Below, in pieces: positions 26,750-35,237 of a DNA stretch of 64,000 bases. The stretch covers positions 434,001-498,000 of the forward strand of contig NZ_JAPIVQ010000005.1 in assembly GCF_026239675.1 (NCBI RefSeq). Reading direction: 5' to 3'. The notes beneath the pieces were generated by a model. That model was not told the DNA's origin. It did no database searches and saw only the letters and a program-made list of their open reading frames with translations. This stretch comes from Pedobacter sp. PLR (GTDB taxonomy: Bacteria > Bacteroidota > Bacteroidia > Sphingobacteriales > Sphingobacteriaceae). Both the position numbers and the translations under genes were made by a program. Positions within the stretch are counted from its first letter, which is position 1; each line of letters opens with the position of its first letter.

Positions 26750-29700
26750 ATGAACAGACTTAGAAGAACCGCTAAGCCCAAAATTTGCCATGACGCAAAT
26801 TTAATCCGAACCTTGTTTTTTTATAGTAAAACGTTTTCCGTATTCCTGCTCCTGTTTTTAACCACTATGGGGGCCGCTTTTGCCCAACGTGCCGATGTGG
26901 TAGAAATCAGAGGCAGGGTATTGGATGAAGGCTCAAGACCTATCCCCGCAGCAACAGTAACCGTGCTGAAATCATCTAATGCGACTCAAACCAATACCGA
27001 TGGCCGCTTTGTTTTAAAAAACCTTAAACCCGGTGATTCCATCAGGGTGGCCTATATGGGCTACCTCACACAGGTCGTTCCGGCAAGAAACGACCAGACG
27101 ATCATCTTGAAAGAAGCGAAAAACGACCTCGATGAAGTGGTGGTGCTGGGCTACGGATCGCAGAAGAAATCCAACATTACCGGCGCTGTATCTTCTATCA
27201 ACATGAGTAAGGTCGACAATGTGCCGGTCACCAACCTTTCCAATGCACTGGCGGGAAGGGCTGCGGGCGTAACCGTAACCAATACTTCCGGTTTGGCAGG
27301 AGCGGCATCGAGTATCAGAATCCGGGGTTCCTTCGGATCACCATTGATTGTTATTGATGGAATCATCAAAACCAAAGCTGATTTTGATGCCTTAGATGCG
27401 AATGAAATTGACCAGATGACGGTCTTAAAAGATGCGGCAACCGCTTCCGTTTATGGTTCACAAGCCGGAAATGGGGTAGTGGTGGTCACCACAAAAAAAG
27501 GAAGTAATCAGGCTCCCGCTTTTAATTTTCAAACCTCTTACAGTACAGCGCGGCCAACCCAGACTTTACTGGCAGATTTAACAACGGCTGATGATGAGCT
27601 GACCTACCAAAACAGGGTGGCACAATTCAGGGGAGACCCATTGCCAAACGGACAGCGGGAGTTCGATTATTTCAAAGATAAAAATTACAATGTGAACGAC
27701 TGGATCTGGCAGAATCCAACTACCCAAAAATACCTGTTTAGTGTAAATGGAGGTAGTGATAAGCTTACTTATTATGCACAGGCGAGTTATACAGGGGAAA
27801 ATGGCTCTTATAAAAATCTGGATTACGGGAAGTTTAACCTGCGCTCCAATGTCACTGCCAAATTAAGTGAGGCGATTTCCTTAAACCTGAATGTCTCTGC
27901 CGCGCAGCAAAACCACGATCGCTTTTACTGGCCCTTTAGCGGGGATGATGATTATAACGTCGGTGATTTTTACCGGGTTACTTTCAACTGGCCTAAATTA
28001 TATCCTTTTTATACAGAGAAGGATGGGACACCAGCAAATCAGGTCACCGACTTTCCGGTACAAACTCCGATGGGTAGCTGGCAAGCCTGGAATGTGATCG
28101 ATCAGGTGATGGGAGATCGTTATATCCACACCACCAGAAGACAAGTCAATTCCATTTTAACGATGGATATCAAGTTAGATCAATTTGTAAAGGGCCTTTC
28201 TGCAAAGATGGTAGGTAACTATGAAGGCAATGATTACCTGCGTAAATGGTACATGACTTTTCAAAAGAATTATGCCTTTATTTCAAAAGAACCGGGTGGG
28301 AACAGGTTTATTCCGGGAGCGCCAGACCCTAACAATACCAACACCTTTAACTTTAGTCAGACGCAGCCTTTCCTAAGGTACCAGACTGAAAACGGCTGGA
28401 AATATCAATTGGATGCTTATTTAAGCTATAAGCGAGCCTTCGGCAAGCATGCCATTGATGCCTTAGCCGTTTGGGAGCAAACCGGGCGACATGCCTATAA
28501 CGTGACTTCTAAAGCCTCCTCACCACTGACTTCAATTGATCAGATGTTTGTGTATTCAAATGATGAAGCGAACAGAACAGGAAGTGGCTTTGAAAACCTG
28601 GACGCCAGCAGGGCATGGGTTGGTAAGCTGAATTACAATTTTGACAACCGCTACCTGGTAGACTTTGCATTTAGATACGATGGCAGTACACTCTTTTCAA
28701 AGGAAAACAGATGGGGATTCTTTCCATCCGTTTCCTTAGCATGGAGGGTTTCTCAGGAAGGTTTCTTTAAAAATTCGGTTAGCTGGGTGGACGATTTAAA
28801 ATTAAGGGTATCCCATGGAACAACAGGGAACTTATTAGACATCAACAGTGATCCGCTTCCACCATTTACCTATACTTCCACCTATGTGAATTCCGGCAGT
28901 TATATGTTTGGAGATAACTTGTACACCACGATTGCTCCGGGCGCTACACCCATCCCAAATGTAACCTGGGCGACGATAGAAAACTCCAACATCGGGCTGG
29001 ATTTTGATATCCTTAACCGTCGTTTGTCTGGTAGCATTGAGGTGTTTAGAAACAAAATGAAAAACATCTTAGGGAAGCGTACTGTGACTTTACCTGATTC
29101 TTACGGACAGCAATTAGCTGCAGAAAATTATGCGCAACGTTCTTTCCGTGGTTCTGAGCTTACCTTAAACTGGAAAAGTACCATTGGTACTGAAATTTCG
29201 TATGGCATCTACGGAAATGTAGGTTATGCAAAAGACCAATGGGATATTTTAGACCAGGGGGCCGACTATTTAGAAGGAGGCAGCCGGGCCTGGCAATCCG
29301 CCATTGGACAACCTGCCAACAGATTGTTTGGCTTTAAGGCAAAGGGAATTGTTCGTACTCAGGAGGAATTAGATCAATTGATTTCGAGTGGCTATAAGAC
29401 CTATGGTCGTAAACCTTATTTAGGCGCAATTATTTATGAAGATGTCAGAGGGGATAGTTTCAAGCCAGGAGCGGATGGGAAAATAGATGGGAACGATTTG
29501 CAGCTGTTGAGTAACAACAATAAACCCCGCATAAATTACGGATTAGGTTTTAATGTGAGCTGGAAGGGATTTACTATTGATGCCCATTTTCAGGGTGTCG
29601 GAGCCTACGACAGGATGATTAGTAACCTTGAAGGTGGCGGTATGCGTCAACATGGTGGAACTTTCAGAACCTATTATCCAATCTGGGCAGGTGATGTCTG

Positions 29701-30010
29701 GACACCGGAAAATCCGGATGCAAATTACCCACGTGTAACCGGCGAAAACTGGGCCGAATCCGGCACGGATAATTCTAGTTTCTGGATCAGAAATGGTGCC
29801 TACCTGAGGTTGAGGAACCTGAATGTCGCTTATAATTTTCCTCAGAGATGGCTCAAAAGCGTAAAGCTTTCCAATGCGCAACTGTTCTTTAATGGCACCA
29901 ATTTACTGACCATTTCAGATATGAAAGAGTTTCAGGATCCGGAACAGGAATATTATGATTCTTTCCCGGTGATGAAAACATTTACCCTTGGATTAAACCT
30001 CAAATTTTAA
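26750..30010 (+). CDS. SusC/RagA family TonB-linked outer-membrane receptor
   Basis: 1086 residues. The N-terminus is long: about 25 mostly polar and basic residues before the hydrophobic signal core, ending GAAFAQ. Then come a carboxypeptidase-regulatory-like domain (VEIRGRVLDEGSRPIPAATV), the SusC marker LDEVVVLGYGSQKK, a plug with MTVLKDAATASVYGSQAGNG, and a barrel ending FTLGLNLKF. It imports glycan fragments with the SusD encoded 19 bp downstream. No glycoside hydrolase and no obvious sugar-specific regulator lie nearby, so the substrate is unknown. Confidence 0.95.
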   Translation: MNRLRRTAKPKICHDANLIRTLFFYSKTFSVFLLLFLTTMGAAFAQRADVVEIRGRVLDEGSRPIPAATVTVLKSSNATQTNTDGRFVLKNLKPGDSIRVAYMGYLTQVVPARNDQTIILKEAKNDLDEVVVLGYGSQKKSNITGAVSSINMSKVDNVPVTNLSNALAGRAAGVTVTNTSGLAGAASSIRIRGSFGSPLIVIDGIIKTKADFDALDANEIDQMTVLKDAATASVYGSQAGNGVVVVTTKKGSNQAPAFNFQTSYSTARPTQTLLADLTTADDELTYQNRVAQFRGDPLPNGQREFDYFKDKNYNVNDWIWQNPTTQKYLFSVNGGSDKLTYYAQASYTGENGSYKNLDYGKFNLRSNVTAKLSEAISLNLNVSAAQQNHDRFYWPFSGDDDYNVGDFYRVTFNWPKLYPFYTEKDGTPANQVTDFPVQTPMGSWQAWNVIDQVMGDRYIHTTRRQVNSILTMDIKLDQFVKGLSAKMVGNYEGNDYLRKWYMTFQKNYAFISKEPGGNRFIPGAPDPNNTNTFNFSQTQPFLRYQTENGWKYQLDAYLSYKRAFGKHAIDALAVWEQTGRHAYNVTSKASSPLTSIDQMFVYSNDEANRTGSGFENLDASRAWVGKLNYNFDNRYLVDFAFRYDGSTLFSKENRWGFFPSVSLAWRVSQEGFFKNSVSWVDDLKLRVSHGTTGNLLDINSDPLPPFTYTSTYVNSGSYMFGDNLYTTIAPGATPIPNVTWATIENSNIGLDFDILNRRLSGSIEVFRNKMKNILGKRTVTLPDSYGQQLAAENYAQRSFRGSELTLNWKSTIGTEISYGIYGNVGYAKDQWDILDQGADYLEGGSRAWQSAIGQPANRLFGFKAKGIVRTQEELDQLISSGYKTYGRKPYLGAIIYEDVRGDSFKPGADGKIDGNDLQLLSNNNKPRINYGLGFNVSWKGFTIDAHFQGVGAYDRMISNLEGGGMRQHGGTFRTYYPIWAGDVWTPENPDANYPRVTGENWAESGTDNSSFWIRNGAYLRLRNLNVAYNFPQRWLKSVKLSNAQLFFNGTNLLTISDMKEFQDPEQEYYDSFPVMKTFTLGLNLKF

Positions 30011-30029
30011 CGCCTAAATCAGAATTATC

Positions 30030-31793
30030 ATGAGAAAAATCATCTTATATATCTTAGTAATATCCTTCGCTACCAGCTGTAAAAAGGTGTTAGACGTAGA
30101 AAATATAAATAGCTATAGCCCTGAAAAGGTTTGGAATGATCCAAACTTAGCAAATGCCTACATGGCCAACATCTATTCCGTTTTTGGAAACTGGAACGCC
30201 GGTGCTGATTTCAGGTCAGATCAGCTGGCTGGAATTCCCTTCTATCCGGATGCAGTAACCATTACGAATGGCGGATTGGGCAACTGGGATTATGGCAAGG
30301 TTCGTTTAATCAATCAAGCCCTGGTTGATGTAGAAAAAGGATCCTTATCCACCGTAGAAAAAAACAAAATCCTTGGTCAGGCTTACTTTTTAAGAGCCTG
30401 GGTTTATTTTTACATGGTGAGCACTTATGGCGGTGTTCCCTATATCAAAATCCCCCAGGACAGGTTTACCGATGACCTCGATGTGCCTAGAAACTCTACC
30501 AAAGAGTGTTTCGATTTTATGGTGGAGGATCTGGATCAGGCAATAGTGATGTTGCCCAAAAAGATCGCGCCATCATCCGGCGACTGGGGTAAAATCGACG
30601 GCAATTTCGCCCTTGCATTTAAAGCGAAATTATTGTTGTACAAAGCTTCACCGCAGTTTAACCCTACAAGTCCATGGACTAATGTGAACTGGACGGATGC
30701 TTATACGGCCAATAAATTAGCCTATACGGAATTAAAAGCACAGGGTTTTAAACTGGTCGATAATTATTCAAATATTGCATTGACCGAACGGAATACGGAA
30801 GTCGTTTTTTCGGTGATCAATAAGTTTCCGAATAAAACCGCAAACTGGGACAATGGTACCCGTCCGGGATCATTGAGCAGGGGGCCGGCAGGAGCTACCC
30901 CAACCTGGAATTTCATAAAAGCCATCCCAATGAAAGATGGGAAACTGTACAATGATCCTACCGGAGCTTATTATAAAACCGAAGAACAGTTCTTAAAAAC
31001 TTATTGGGAAAACAGAGATCCGAGGTTTGATAAATCTATATTATGGAATGGAAAACCCTTTCCTGTTGCTGGAAAAGTGGATGGGTATAGACAGTATACC
31101 GGTCTTGGTGTAGCGCCAGCCTTAGATAATTTCGGAATCAATCCCAACTCCAGCGAAAAGTCAGAGAATTTAAACCGCTATTCGGGACTGTTTATCACGA
31201 AAAGTAACCGTCTGGATTTAAAGCAGGAACAGGTGGAGCAATATGATACTGATTATGTATTGATGCGCTTTGCAGAAGTGATGTTAAACTATGCGGAAGC
31301 TGCAAATGAAACCGGACATACCGCAGAAGCATTGGATATGCTAATACAGATACGTCAGCGCGCAGGTGTAGAACCAGGAGCAGGTAGTCAGTATGGGATC
31401 AGCGCCACATCCAGAGAGGACGTTAGAAAAGCAATCATGGATGAGCGAAATGTGGAGCTCTGCTTTGAAGGACATCGGTTCAGTGATTTGCGTCGATGGA
31501 GGATGTTTAGTGTGCTGAATAATAGCCCTAAATACGGAATTGAAGCGATCGCAATATTGCCGGATGGATCGGAAAGGCCAATTACCGAGGCGAAAACGCT
31601 GGCTAATGCCAACCAGTTAAAAGAAGGCGATTTCAAGTATGTGGTTTTGCAGATACCAAGGACGGGCGTACAGCTAAATGTTTTGCCTGATCAATATTAC
31701 TTTGCACCGATATCGAATTCTATCATCGGGAAAACGAAGAAACTGCAACAGAATAAAGACTGGGGTGGGACATTTGACCCTACACTTCATTAA
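30030..31793 (+). CDS. SusD/RagB family outer-membrane lipoprotein
   Basis: 587 residues. The signal ends TSCKKVLD (Cys17). The SusD body has GQAYFLRAWVYFYMVSTYGGVP, YVLMRFAEVMLNYAEAANETG and DERNVELCFEGHRFSDLRRWRMF, and ends with the usual QNKDWGG. It caps the SusC transporter encoded just upstream. A clean hairpin follows its stop, so the operon seems to hold only these two genes. Confidence 0.95.
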   Translation: MRKIILYILVISFATSCKKVLDVENINSYSPEKVWNDPNLANAYMANIYSVFGNWNAGADFRSDQLAGIPFYPDAVTITNGGLGNWDYGKVRLINQALVDVEKGSLSTVEKNKILGQAYFLRAWVYFYMVSTYGGVPYIKIPQDRFTDDLDVPRNSTKECFDFMVEDLDQAIVMLPKKIAPSSGDWGKIDGNFALAFKAKLLLYKASPQFNPTSPWTNVNWTDAYTANKLAYTELKAQGFKLVDNYSNIALTERNTEVVFSVINKFPNKTANWDNGTRPGSLSRGPAGATPTWNFIKAIPMKDGKLYNDPTGAYYKTEEQFLKTYWENRDPRFDKSILWNGKPFPVAGKVDGYRQYTGLGVAPALDNFGINPNSSEKSENLNRYSGLFITKSNRLDLKQEQVEQYDTDYVLMRFAEVMLNYAEAANETGHTAEALDMLIQIRQRAGVEPGAGSQYGISATSREDVRKAIMDERNVELCFEGHRFSDLRRWRMFSVLNNSPKYGIEAIAILPDGSERPITEAKTLANANQLKEGDFKYVVLQIPRTGVQLNVLPDQYYFAPISNSIIGKTKKLQQNKDWGGTFDPTLH

Positions 31794-31802
31794 TAAGTAA
31801 TC

Positions 31803-31835
31803 AATTGCTGTAGCAGCAAATCTGCTACAGCAATT
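31803..31835. terminator. Bidirectional hairpin terminator
   Basis: Perfect 14-bp arms AATTGCTGTAGCAG / CTGCTACAGCAATT around a five-base loop, between the convergent susD and the small minus-strand gene ending at 31843. A/T-rich flanks on both sides fit use in both directions. Confidence 0.75.
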
Positions 31836-31842
31836 ATTTGTG

Positions 31843-32112
31843 TTACGGTTTCTTTTTAAATTCTCTGCCGGTTTCATAAGCATCTGCAAAATTGACTTTG
31901 GTCCAATCCATTCTACCAGTACCATAAATCCCATTGGATATGATAAAAACGCCGGTTTCAGTATCGAGTACCACGATGCCTTTTTCGCCTATAGTGGTTT
32001 TGTATTTCCCTGTGTTTTCAGCTTCCCCATTTTTAAAACTAAGACCCATCATAATTAAGGCGGATGCCATAAACCCTATGATCAGGGATTTGATGTCTAA
32101 TGTGATTTTCAT
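31843..32112 (-). CDS. Small secreted or membrane-anchored protein
   Basis: 89 residues. One N-terminal hydrophobic segment (SLIIGFMASALIMMGLSF) is followed by a soluble beta-rich tail (GKYKTTIGEKGIVVLDTETGVFIISNG). It looks like the small single-anchor proteins that are common in Sphingobacteriaceae. No family function is known to me. It ends at the shared bidirectional terminator. Its coding strand gives sensible residues, while the overlapping frame on the other strand does not. Confidence 0.6.
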   Translation of the reverse strand: MKITLDIKSLIIGFMASALIMMGLSFKNGEAENTGKYKTTIGEKGIVVLDTETGVFIISNGIYGTGRMDWTKVNFADAYETGREFKKKP

Positions 32113-32317
32113 AATATGATGATTTGTGTGTAACCTGAATTTACATTTAACTTAGGGTTTATTCTTATTTTACTTGTAATGAATTCATTACGGTTTGTGC
32201 CGCTGTTGGCCCCGCTTACTATTGGCCCAAAACCTGTGCAGCAGTGTATTGCCAGGGTTGAAACTGTAACCTATAATATTTGGTTTTCTGTGTCTGTATC
32301 TAACTGATTTTCATACT

Positions 32318-32325
32318 TAGGTTTG
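32318..32325 (+). promoter_or_regulatory. Possible -7 box (TAGGTTTG)
   Basis: A full TAnnTTTG match 18 bp before the ATG at 32344. I see no TTG at the -33 distance, so support is partial. Confidence 0.35.
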
Positions 32326-32343
32326 TAATCTAATTCCGAAGCT

Positions 32344-32724
32344 ATGAACGACCAAGATCCTAAAAACATGAATATCGAATTCCGCAAAGTATACCTGTCA
32401 GACCTGAATGTCCTGATTCGTATTTATAATAATAAAACTAAGCAAGCAGCCAGTCCTCAACTGACTGCGCATTTTGGCCTTCCTTTAACTGTCGCCATTA
32501 ACAATAATGTCATCATCGGCTTTGCCTGTGCTTCCACCAATGACCTGGAGGAGCTGACCTTAAGCAGCCACTGTGTAAATGACGATGTTGCTATTGGAAA
32601 TACGCTAAAAGCAGAAGCTGAAAAAACATTGCATGCTACATTTTCAGGTATCAGAGAGGACCGTACTTCTTTAAAACACGCTATTCAACATTTGCTGAGC
32701 TGGCTAAATACCTGCACCGTTTAA
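32344..32724 (+). CDS. Small uncharacterised protein, GNAT-like N-terminal half
   Basis: 126 residues. NIEFRKVYLSDLNVLIRIYN near the start and VAINNNVIIGFACAST are reminiscent of the first strands of a GNAT acetyltransferase. The acetyl-CoA loop (Q/RxxGxG/A) is absent and the protein is short, so it is either a degenerate relative or something else. The ATG at residue 9 is an alternative start that matches the GNAT-like beginning better. It lies 46 bp before the MocR regulator and may be co-transcribed. Confidence 0.5.
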   Translation: MNDQDPKNMNIEFRKVYLSDLNVLIRIYNNKTKQAASPQLTAHFGLPLTVAINNNVIIGFACASTNDLEELTLSSHCVNDDVAIGNTLKAEAEKTLHATFSGIREDRTSLKHAIQHLLSWLNTCTV

Positions 32725-32770
32725 TACAGGGATACAGATTTGTTTTTAGTAAATTTACAGGATACAGCAT

Positions 32771-34195
32771 ATGGCTCAGATGAAAAAGGAATCCCTATAC
32801 GTTAAAATTGCAAAAGTAATGGAGGAGCAGATTGAAAGCGAAACCCTGAAGTTAGGGGACAAGCTGCCATCGATCCGTACGATACAAAAACTCTATAATG
32901 TGAGTATCAATACCGTCAAGCAAGCTTATTTAGCTTTGGAGAGCAAATCACTTATTGAGCCAAGAGCCAAGTCAGGCTATTTTGTGAGCAAAGCCTCCAT
33001 GAGGAAGTTTTCCTTGCCATCTGTAGGGAAAATGAAAACTACTACCCAACAGCAGGAACCGGAAGATCTGATTAGCAAGGTTTTTAATACGCTTCATGAT
33101 AAGACCATTACTCAGTTTTCCTTAGGTGTTCCTGCCAATAGTATGTTGCCCATTGCCAAATTAAATAAAGGAATGGTCAATGCGGTTAGCAGGTTAGATG
33201 ACGGCGGGACAGGCTATGAGCCGGTAGAAGGTAATATTAACCTCCGCAGAACGCTGGCCAAATGGTCTTTTGTACTGGAAGGGAAGCTGACTGAGGATGA
33301 CCTGGTGACCACATCTGGTGCGATGAATGCTATTTTTAACTGCCTGATGGCGGTAACTAAACCCGGAGATACAGTGGCGATTGAGAGTCCGGTTTATTTT
33401 GGTATCCAGCAGATAGTGAAATCGCTGGGCCTAAAGGCAATTGAAATTCCGACACACCCGATCACCGGTGTAGATTTAGAGGCAATAAAGAAAGTGCTAC
33501 CCCGATTAAATGCCTGCTGTTTCATCAGTAATTTCAGTAACCCATTGGGATGCCTGATGCCGGATGCTCATAAAAAAGAGCTGGTCAGGATGCTGACGGA
33601 ATACGATATTCCCTTGATTGAAGACGACCTGTATGGCAATTTGTACTTTGGAACGGAAAGGCCAAAACCCTGTAAGTACTATGACGAAGCGGGCATTGTG
33701 ATGTGGTGCGGCTCTGTCTCTAAAACCCTGGCCCCTGGTTATCGGGTTGGATGGGTGGCTCCGGGGAAATATAAGGATAAGATCATCAGGCAAAAGCTGG
33801 TGCAGACCATTTCTACGCCTTCCCTGTATCAGGAAGTAATCGCCGATTTTATGGAGCATGGCCGGTATGACCATCATTTACGCACGCTCAGGTCTAAGCT
33901 TTATAGCAATTGCCTGAAATATCAGGGGGCAATCGAAGCCTACTTTCCCGAAAATACCAAAATATCTCAGCCTCAGGGCGGTTTTATGTTGTGGTTAGAA
34001 CTGGATAAAAAACTGGATACTGCGGTGTTGTTTGATCAGGCGATCAGGCAAAAAATCAGCTTTGCACCAGGCAGAATGTTCACGCAATACAATCAATATA
34101 ACAATTGCATGCGGCTAAACTTTGCGCTGGAATGGAATGATAAATTAGAAGATGATATCAAGCGTTTAGGGCGCTTAGTGAAAGCCAGTATATAG
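32771..34195 (+). CDS. MocR-type regulator (GntR HTH fused to PLP aminotransferase fold)
   Basis: 474 residues. The N-terminal winged helix is of GntR type (residues ~8-72, LGDKLPSIRTIQKLYNVSINTVKQAYLALE). The rest is a class I aminotransferase-like domain with NFSNPLG near 254, LIEDDLYG near 283, and the PLP lysine K318 in CGSVSKTLAPGYRVGW. Such proteins sense PLP or an amino-acid adduct and regulate nearby genes. It has no divergent partner, and the target is unclear; the small gene just upstream is one candidate. It could control amino-acid or vitamin B6 metabolism elsewhere. Confidence 0.93.
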   Translation: MAQMKKESLYVKIAKVMEEQIESETLKLGDKLPSIRTIQKLYNVSINTVKQAYLALESKSLIEPRAKSGYFVSKASMRKFSLPSVGKMKTTTQQQEPEDLISKVFNTLHDKTITQFSLGVPANSMLPIAKLNKGMVNAVSRLDDGGTGYEPVEGNINLRRTLAKWSFVLEGKLTEDDLVTTSGAMNAIFNCLMAVTKPGDTVAIESPVYFGIQQIVKSLGLKAIEIPTHPITGVDLEAIKKVLPRLNACCFISNFSNPLGCLMPDAHKKELVRMLTEYDIPLIEDDLYGNLYFGTERPKPCKYYDEAGIVMWCGSVSKTLAPGYRVGWVAPGKYKDKIIRQKLVQTISTPSLYQEVIADFMEHGRYDHHLRTLRSKLYSNCLKYQGAIEAYFPENTKISQPQGGFMLWLELDKKLDTAVLFDQAIRQKISFAPGRMFTQYNQYNNCMRLNFALEWNDKLEDDIKRLGRLVKASI

Positions 34196-34275
34196 CTTGT
34201 CTTGCAGGCTTAGCAAGCATCTGGTCCGTACCGTATTAATAAGTTTGTATTATGAATGGCGTGTTGCTGTTACTA

Positions 34276-35124
34276 TTATTTCCTATACAAAGGCGATCTT
34301 TTTAGCAAATATTCCAATGGGCTGTTGTAAGAGCCATCTACACTGGAAAGAAAAGCCTTATGACTTTGATTGTAGATGCTTGCGTTGTTGTCCATGTAAA
34401 TGTGAAGGCTAACACTCACGTCATATCTTTGTGCTGAATTGGCGTAATTAACATTGGTGCCTGACACCTTTTTAACTTTCTCCGCATCATCTCTTTTTAC
34501 TTTAGTATCGGCGCTGCCGCTGGAAGTGCTGGTTTGATATCCTTTGTTTTGAAGAATTGTGCCGTCAATTATATATTCTACCCCAAGTATATCGCAGATA
34601 TCCTTCATGGTAAAGCCCATCATTTTATCCCTGGTTACACCGGCCTGAATTAATTTGGCATTGGTTGTTCTGGGGTCAATAATGGTATATCCCGCGGAGT
34701 GTTTCGACAGAAAGCTATAGGTGTCTTCTTGTGCTTTATAGCCGATTTGTTCTGCTCCTGGTTGGTTATCCATTAAAAAGGTAAAAGGCAGGATCGCGAT
34801 TTTGTTATGGTGATCAACCGGTGTGGCCGCCATGTTCAGCGCGTCTTTCTGGCGGTCAGCAGCTGGTAGGGAAGCCTGACCGAAAACCTCAACTCTGCCA
34901 CTCGCATGGGTTATTTTGGCGATATCAGACTTTTTTATGGTGTATTCCACCGTCTCACCAGGATAAATAAAACTGACTTCGGTGTCGTTAATGCGGGTGA
35001 GCTTGCCTTTTAGCTCTTCCCCGTTAGTTTTTTGAATCACATCTTGCTTTGTACCGGGACTGGTCTGGGCGAAGGTGTTTAATGCGAAAATTGTCGTAAA
35101 GACAAACAAAAGAATCTTTCTCAT
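34276..35124 (-). CDS. Secreted protein with CsgG-like fold features
   Basis: 282 residues from the ATG at 35124, chosen because it gives a proper signal peptide (MRKILLFVFTTIFALNTFAQ); an upstream ATG adds 34 residues that hide it. Residues ~25-90 look like a small beta domain (NGEELKGKLTRINDTEVSF). Residues ~105-280 recall the CsgG/FlgO-type periplasmic domain (KIAILPFTF, then DICDILGVEYIIDGTI). Serine- and lysine-rich stretches interrupt the C-terminal part. Divergent from the MscS gene across 113 bp. Function unknown. Confidence 0.7.
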   Translation of the reverse strand: MRKILLFVFTTIFALNTFAQTSPGTKQDVIQKTNGEELKGKLTRINDTEVSFIYPGETVEYTIKKSDIAKITHASGRVEVFGQASLPAADRQKDALNMAATPVDHHNKIAILPFTFLMDNQPGAEQIGYKAQEDTYSFLSKHSAGYTIIDPRTTNAKLIQAGVTRDKMMGFTMKDICDILGVEYIIDGTILQNKGYQTSTSSGSADTKVKRDDAEKVKKVSGTNVNYANSAQRYDVSVSLHIYMDNNASIYNQSHKAFLSSVDGSYNSPLEYLLKRSPLYRK

Positions 35125-35237
35125 TTTTAAGGTTGTTTTATATGGAATATAACAATTATCAGGAATGATTTGATTTGTCTTTTCAAGAAAAATTAATGCC
35201 GCTTTTTCCGTATTATTGAGTCTCATACCTGAATCAG

